A DNA stretch of 64,000 bases from Amycolatopsis oliviviridis (GTDB lineage: Bacteria > Actinomycetota > Actinomycetes > Mycobacteriales > Pseudonocardiaceae). The notes beneath the pieces were generated by a model that was given only the letters and a program-made list of their open reading frames with translations, ran no database searches and was not told where the DNA came from. The stretch is from contig NZ_BNAY01000018.1 of NCBI RefSeq assembly GCF_014654365.1, forward strand, positions 21,842 to 85,841, written 5' to 3'. Positions within the stretch are counted from its first letter, which is position 1. Each line of letters opens with the position of its first letter. Both the position numbers and the translations under genes were made by a program. Of the stretch, positions 60,875-64,000 are shown piece by piece.

Positions 60875-62065
60875 TTGACTCCTGCGAAGAAGACCGGCCG
60901 GGCGCCGTCGATGCGCGGTGACTCCGCCCGGATGCTGCGACGGCACAACGAATCCCTCATTCTTTCGGCGCTGTATCACGACGGCCCGATGAGCCGAGTG
61001 GAACTGGGGCCCCTGACCGGACTGGGGCCCGCCGCGATTTCCCAGCTGGTGTCGGGTCTGCGGCGGAGCAGGCTGGTCCGTGAAGCGGGCCAAGTGGCCT
61101 CCAGTGGAGGACGGCCGAGGGTCCTGCTCGAGATCGACCCCGACTTCGGTTACCTGGCGGGAGTGGACCTGACCGGAGACTCCGTCGCCTGGGGATTGTT
61201 CGACCTGACGATGCGCCCGGTCGACATGCTGCGGCGGAAGCTCCGAAGTGGATTCACGGACGTCGAAGGGCTGGCTCGCGAACTGACCTCGGGGCTTCGC
61301 GAGCTGTTGAACTCGGCCGATGTCCGCGAGCCCGACTTGCTGGGGATGGGAATCGGGCTCCCGAAGACGGTGACCGCTTTGGCGGAAGAGTGGTCGCCGG
61401 GTCGGCTGAAGTCCCTGACAGGGCTGGAGATTCCGGTTTTCGTCGGATGCGGGGTGACCAACCATGCCTTGGCGGAGAGCCGGTTCGGCGCGGGGCGCGG
61501 CTTCGAGCGCGTGATCGTGGTGGAGATCGGTGCGGGCGCCGATGCCGCTCTCGTCGTCGATGGGCACGTGGAACGAATCTGCGAATGGGGTCACACGACC
61601 CTCGACTTCGGCGGACGGCCGTGCCACTGCGGCTCACGAGGCTGCGTCGAGGCGTACGTCGGCGTGCGCGGCATTCTCCAGCGGTATCACGAATCGTGCG
61701 GGCTTCAGCCGCCTTCCCGCGAGAAGGAAAGCGCCAAGCTGAGCGCACTTCTGCGGTCCACCGCCAACTCCGGACCGGCGGCGGCGCTGGTGCGGGAGAC
61801 CGTCGGCTACCTCGGCGCCGCGCTCGGAAACCTGATCTCCCTGTTCACGCCGTCCAAGGTGGTCCTCACCGGCTGGGCCGGTCTGTTGCTGGGAAAACGC
61901 TTCATGACCGACATCCGGAAGGTCGTCGCCGGGTACACGTCGCAGCACGCGTATCGGCACACCTCCGTCGACCTCGGCGGCGCCGGGCCGAGGGCGGCGA
62001 TGATCGGAGCGGCCGCTCTGACGGTCGAAGCTCTACTCGCTCGCGGTGAAGATCCTCGCGCCTAG
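60875..62065 (+). CDS. ROK-family transcriptional regulator
   Basis: 396 residues: an N-terminal winged helix (MSRVELGPLTGLGPAAISQL, then GRPRVLLEID) followed by a ROK sugar-kinase-like domain with the zinc motif CHCGSRGCVEAYVGV (CxCGxxGCxExY, cysteines intact). The ATP-site loop reads VVEIGAGADAALVVDG, a less canonical form of the kinase glycine motif, consistent with a repressor that senses a sugar instead of a working kinase. TTG 60875 is chosen (AAGGG upstream, and directly after the methyltransferase); ATG 60911 is the alternative. It probably regulates its own kinase-methyltransferase operon or the downstream transport gene. Confidence 0.88.
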   Translation: MTPAKKTGRAPSMRGDSARMLRRHNESLILSALYHDGPMSRVELGPLTGLGPAAISQLVSGLRRSRLVREAGQVASSGGRPRVLLEIDPDFGYLAGVDLTGDSVAWGLFDLTMRPVDMLRRKLRSGFTDVEGLARELTSGLRELLNSADVREPDLLGMGIGLPKTVTALAEEWSPGRLKSLTGLEIPVFVGCGVTNHALAESRFGAGRGFERVIVVEIGAGADAALVVDGHVERICEWGHTTLDFGGRPCHCGSRGCVEAYVGVRGILQRYHESCGLQPPSREKESAKLSALLRSTANSGPAAALVRETVGYLGAALGNLISLFTPSKVVLTGWAGLLLGKRFMTDIRKVVAGYTSQHAYRHTSVDLGGAGPRAAMIGAAALTVEALLARGEDPRA

Positions 62066-62082
62066 ATGAGCGATTCCGCGAA

Positions 62083-62105
62083 GATCAGTGGACGACACGC
62101 GTGAT
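62083..62105 (+). repeat. Single copy of the 11.6-kb intergenic repeat
   Basis: GATCAG, T, then GGACGACACGCGTGAT. It matches the units at 11544-11667 except for one small indel and single substitutions. It lies 18 bp after the ROK stop, again directly downstream of a regulator gene. Confidence 0.7.
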
Positions 62106-62251
62106 GCCCCTGCCTGAATATCCTGCCCGTGCGGCCATCCTTCGGGCACGCATGCTGGACGAACGACTGTTTGTCCTCGTGACGGCGCTGGAAACATCCT
62201 CCGATCGGGTTACCGTCCGATTCCGGGCGAGCCTCGCGAAGGGGAAAAGAA

Positions 62252-63220
62252 TTGTTCGAACATCTCGGGAAACGGGCCGTCGCGTTCGCGGTCACCATCC
62301 TGCTTCTGGTGACTTCGGTGAGTGGTTGCAGCGCTTTCTCCGAATCGGCGCCGCCCGCCCCGGAGAAAGCCAAGATCACGGTGTCCGCCCTGCCGACTAT
62401 CGACCTGGCCCCCCTGTGGCTGGCGCAGGAGGGCGGCTACTTCGAGGCCGAGGGACTCCAGGTGACCCTGAAACCGGCGAACAGCGGCCAGCCCCCTTAC
62501 GAGGAGATGAACAGCGGCAAAGTCGACATGGTCCTGTCGAGCTATGTCCCGTTCATCCTCAGCGGGAGCACGCGCACGCAGAACATCAAGCTCGTAGCCG
62601 ACGGTTCGTCGCTCGACAAGTACAGCAGCGCCATCGTCACCGTGCCGGGTTCTCCGGTCCAGCGGGTCACCGACCTTCCCGGCAAGCGAATCGCGGTCGT
62701 GGGGAACAACACCGTGGCGCATCTGCTGATCCGTTCGGTGATGGGTGACCACGGCGTCGACGACGGCCGGGTCGACTGGGTGACGATGCGGTTGGAAGAC
62801 GTGGCCACCGCCTTGAGCGAGAAGCGTATCGACGCGGCTTATCTGCCCGAGCCGTTCCTGACCCAGGCTGCCCTTTCCTCCCAAGCCTCGATCGTCGCCA
62901 GTCTTTCGTCCGGCGCGTCCGTGAACTTCCCGCTGACCGGGTACGCGACCACCGCCGAGTGGGTATCGGCCAATCCGAACACCCTCGCGGCTTTCCGGCG
63001 GGCGCTGACCGCGTCGAGCCGCGACATCGCCGATCGGTCGAAGTTCGAACCGATCGTGGTGAACCATCTGAAGGTTTCCGCCGACGCCGCGGCCCTGATG
63101 TCTCTTCCGACGTTCAGTGCCGTGGTCAATCCGCAGCGGCTGCAACGGGTTTCGGATCTCTTGCACGCGATGCAGGTGACACCCGAGCGATTCGACGTCA
63201 CCACGATCATCGCGCGGTGA
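62252..63220 (+). CDS. NitT/TauT-like ABC transporter substrate-binding lipoprotein
   Basis: 322 residues. The lipoprotein signal is clear: AVAFAVTILLLVTSVSGCSA with a lipobox ending in Cys (SVSGC). The mature part begins ITVSALPTIDLAPLWLAQEG and contains YFEAEGLQV and LPGKRIAVVGNNTVAHLLI, features of the NMT1/THI5-like and nitrate/taurine/sulfonate-binding family. It would capture a small, often sulfonate or pyrimidine-type, ligand outside the membrane. TTG 62252 is chosen because AAGGGG lies upstream and the signal peptide begins right there. No permease or ATPase gene follows, so it is either an orphan or served by a remote transporter. Confidence 0.87.
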   Translation: MFEHLGKRAVAFAVTILLLVTSVSGCSAFSESAPPAPEKAKITVSALPTIDLAPLWLAQEGGYFEAEGLQVTLKPANSGQPPYEEMNSGKVDMVLSSYVPFILSGSTRTQNIKLVADGSSLDKYSSAIVTVPGSPVQRVTDLPGKRIAVVGNNTVAHLLIRSVMGDHGVDDGRVDWVTMRLEDVATALSEKRIDAAYLPEPFLTQAALSSQASIVASLSSGASVNFPLTGYATTAEWVSANPNTLAAFRRALTASSRDIADRSKFEPIVVNHLKVSADAAALMSLPTFSAVVNPQRLQRVSDLLHAMQVTPERFDVTTIIAR

Positions 63221-63362
63221 CCCGGTCCGGTCGCCCGGTTGCCCTATTCGACTTGATTCTTTTGGACGAACACTCCGCTCTGCCGCCCGGGTCGCTGATC
63301 ATTTTCTAACATCGTCTCTTCCGTGACGAAGCACTCACGGAACCCGACGAAAGCAGGGGACG

Positions 63363-64000
63363 ATGGTCAAGGCACAGGAGCGAAAAGGCGGCCGTCCGGT
63401 GTCCACACTGGACCGGTTCTTCAAGATCAGTGAGCGCGGCTCGACACCGGGGCGGGAGATCCGTGGTGGGGTCGTCACGTTCTTCACGATGGCCTACATC
63501 GTGGTGCTGAACCCGCTGATCATCGGCAGCTTCTCCGCGGACGATGCCGGCGCGCACAAGGACGTGCTGGGCAACATTCTGCCGGTGCCGCAGGTGGCGG
63601 CGGTGACGGCGCTGGTCGCCGGGGTGCTGACCATCGTCATGGGGCTGGTCGCGAACTACCCGTTCGCCATCGCCACCGGGCTCGGCATCAACAGCCTGAT
63701 CGCGGTCACCTTCGCCTCGCAGATGAGCTGGCCCGAGGCGATGGGCCTGGTGGTGATCGAGGGTCTGGTCATCGTCCTGCTGGTCTTCGCCGGGATCCGG
63801 ACCGCGGTGTTCAACGCCGTGCCCGCGCCGCTCAAATCGGCCATCGCGGTCGGTATCGGCCTGTTCATCTGCCTGATCGGCCTGGTCGACGCCGGATTCG
63901 TCCGCCGCGTCCCGGATGAGGCGAAGACGACGGTGCCGGTCGGGCTCGGCATCGACGGCTCGATCGCGTCGTGGCCGACGCTGGTGTTCGTCGTGGGCCT
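63363..64000 (+). CDS. NCS2-family purine permease, AzgA-like (3' partial)
   Basis: The gene runs off the right edge; 212 codons are visible. The start ATG 63363 follows AGGGGACG. DRFFKISERGSTPGREIRGG followed by VVTFFTMAYIVVLNPLI is the characteristic AzgA/guanine-hypoxanthine permease opening, and YPFAIATGLGINSLIAV is the conserved substrate-site segment. At least five hydrophobic helices are present in the visible part. It imports purine bases by proton symport and sits in the cytoplasmic membrane. It is separated from the binding protein by 142 bp and is probably a separate transcription unit. Confidence 0.9.
   Translation, partial: MVKAQERKGGRPVSTLDRFFKISERGSTPGREIRGGVVTFFTMAYIVVLNPLIIGSFSADDAGAHKDVLGNILPVPQVAAVTALVAGVLTIVMGLVANYPFAIATGLGINSLIAVTFASQMSWPEAMGLVVIEGLVIVLLVFAGIRTAVFNAVPAPLKSAIAVGIGLFICLIGLVDAGFVRRVPDEAKTTVPVGLGIDGSIASWPTLVFVVG

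Overview
The window is high-GC actinobacterial DNA with strong G/C third-position bias, frequent GTG and TTG starts, and ATGA start/stop overlaps. A mycosin protease, F420-type reductase, SARP and LuxR regulators, ROK regulator and giant repeat proteins fit a Pseudonocardiaceae-like, Amycolatopsis-type genome. That genus guess is inference. No rRNA, tRNA, transposase or CRISPR array was seen.

1-4.1 kb: the end of a type VII secretion (ESX-like) neighbourhood. A proline-rich protein with an ADP-ribosyltransferase-like C-terminus overlaps a mycosin (S8 protease), followed by two sibling LuxR-type regulators with pseudo-receiver domains. 4.2-11.5 kb: regulators and small proteins: a short SARP/AAA regulator, a small helical protein, a cold-shock protein with an extension, a four-helix membrane protein, and a tandem pair of LuxR proteins. 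Between the pair and the next operon lies a cluster of short repeats in both orientations. 11.7-16.9 kb (minus): five tightly coupled genes, namely GMC oxidoreductase, F420-dependent reductase-like protein, polyprenyl diphosphate synthase, HAD phosphatase and acyl-CoA dehydrogenase-like protein. They could form an isoprenoid-alcohol oxidation pathway. A divergent NDH-2-like flavoprotein and a secreted S1 protease follow.

19.9-51.1 kb: two giant genes, about 6662 and 3499 codons, start with nearly the same WXG100-like N-terminal region and so are candidate type VII substrates. Both are built from shared modules. Module A (7 copies) has an invariant His-His and a later lone Cys. Module B (9 copies) has unknown function. 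Module C (one per protein) has a His-Gly and Ser/Ala-Cys pair like caspase-fold peptidases. The larger protein also carries an HEXXH metallopeptidase-like domain. A small secreted protein sits between them.

51.2-64 kb: a cytochrome P450; a fatty acyl-AMP ligase coupled to an unusual 1152-residue fusion (catalase-like heme domain, FAD oxidoreductase, acyl carrier domain, thioesterase), which looks like a compact oxidised-fatty-acid system; then a divergent run of PfkB-type kinase, stand-alone NRPS-type methyltransferase, ROK regulator, substrate-binding lipoprotein and the start of an AzgA-like purine permease. Long palindromes of one style are scattered through the noncoding gaps.
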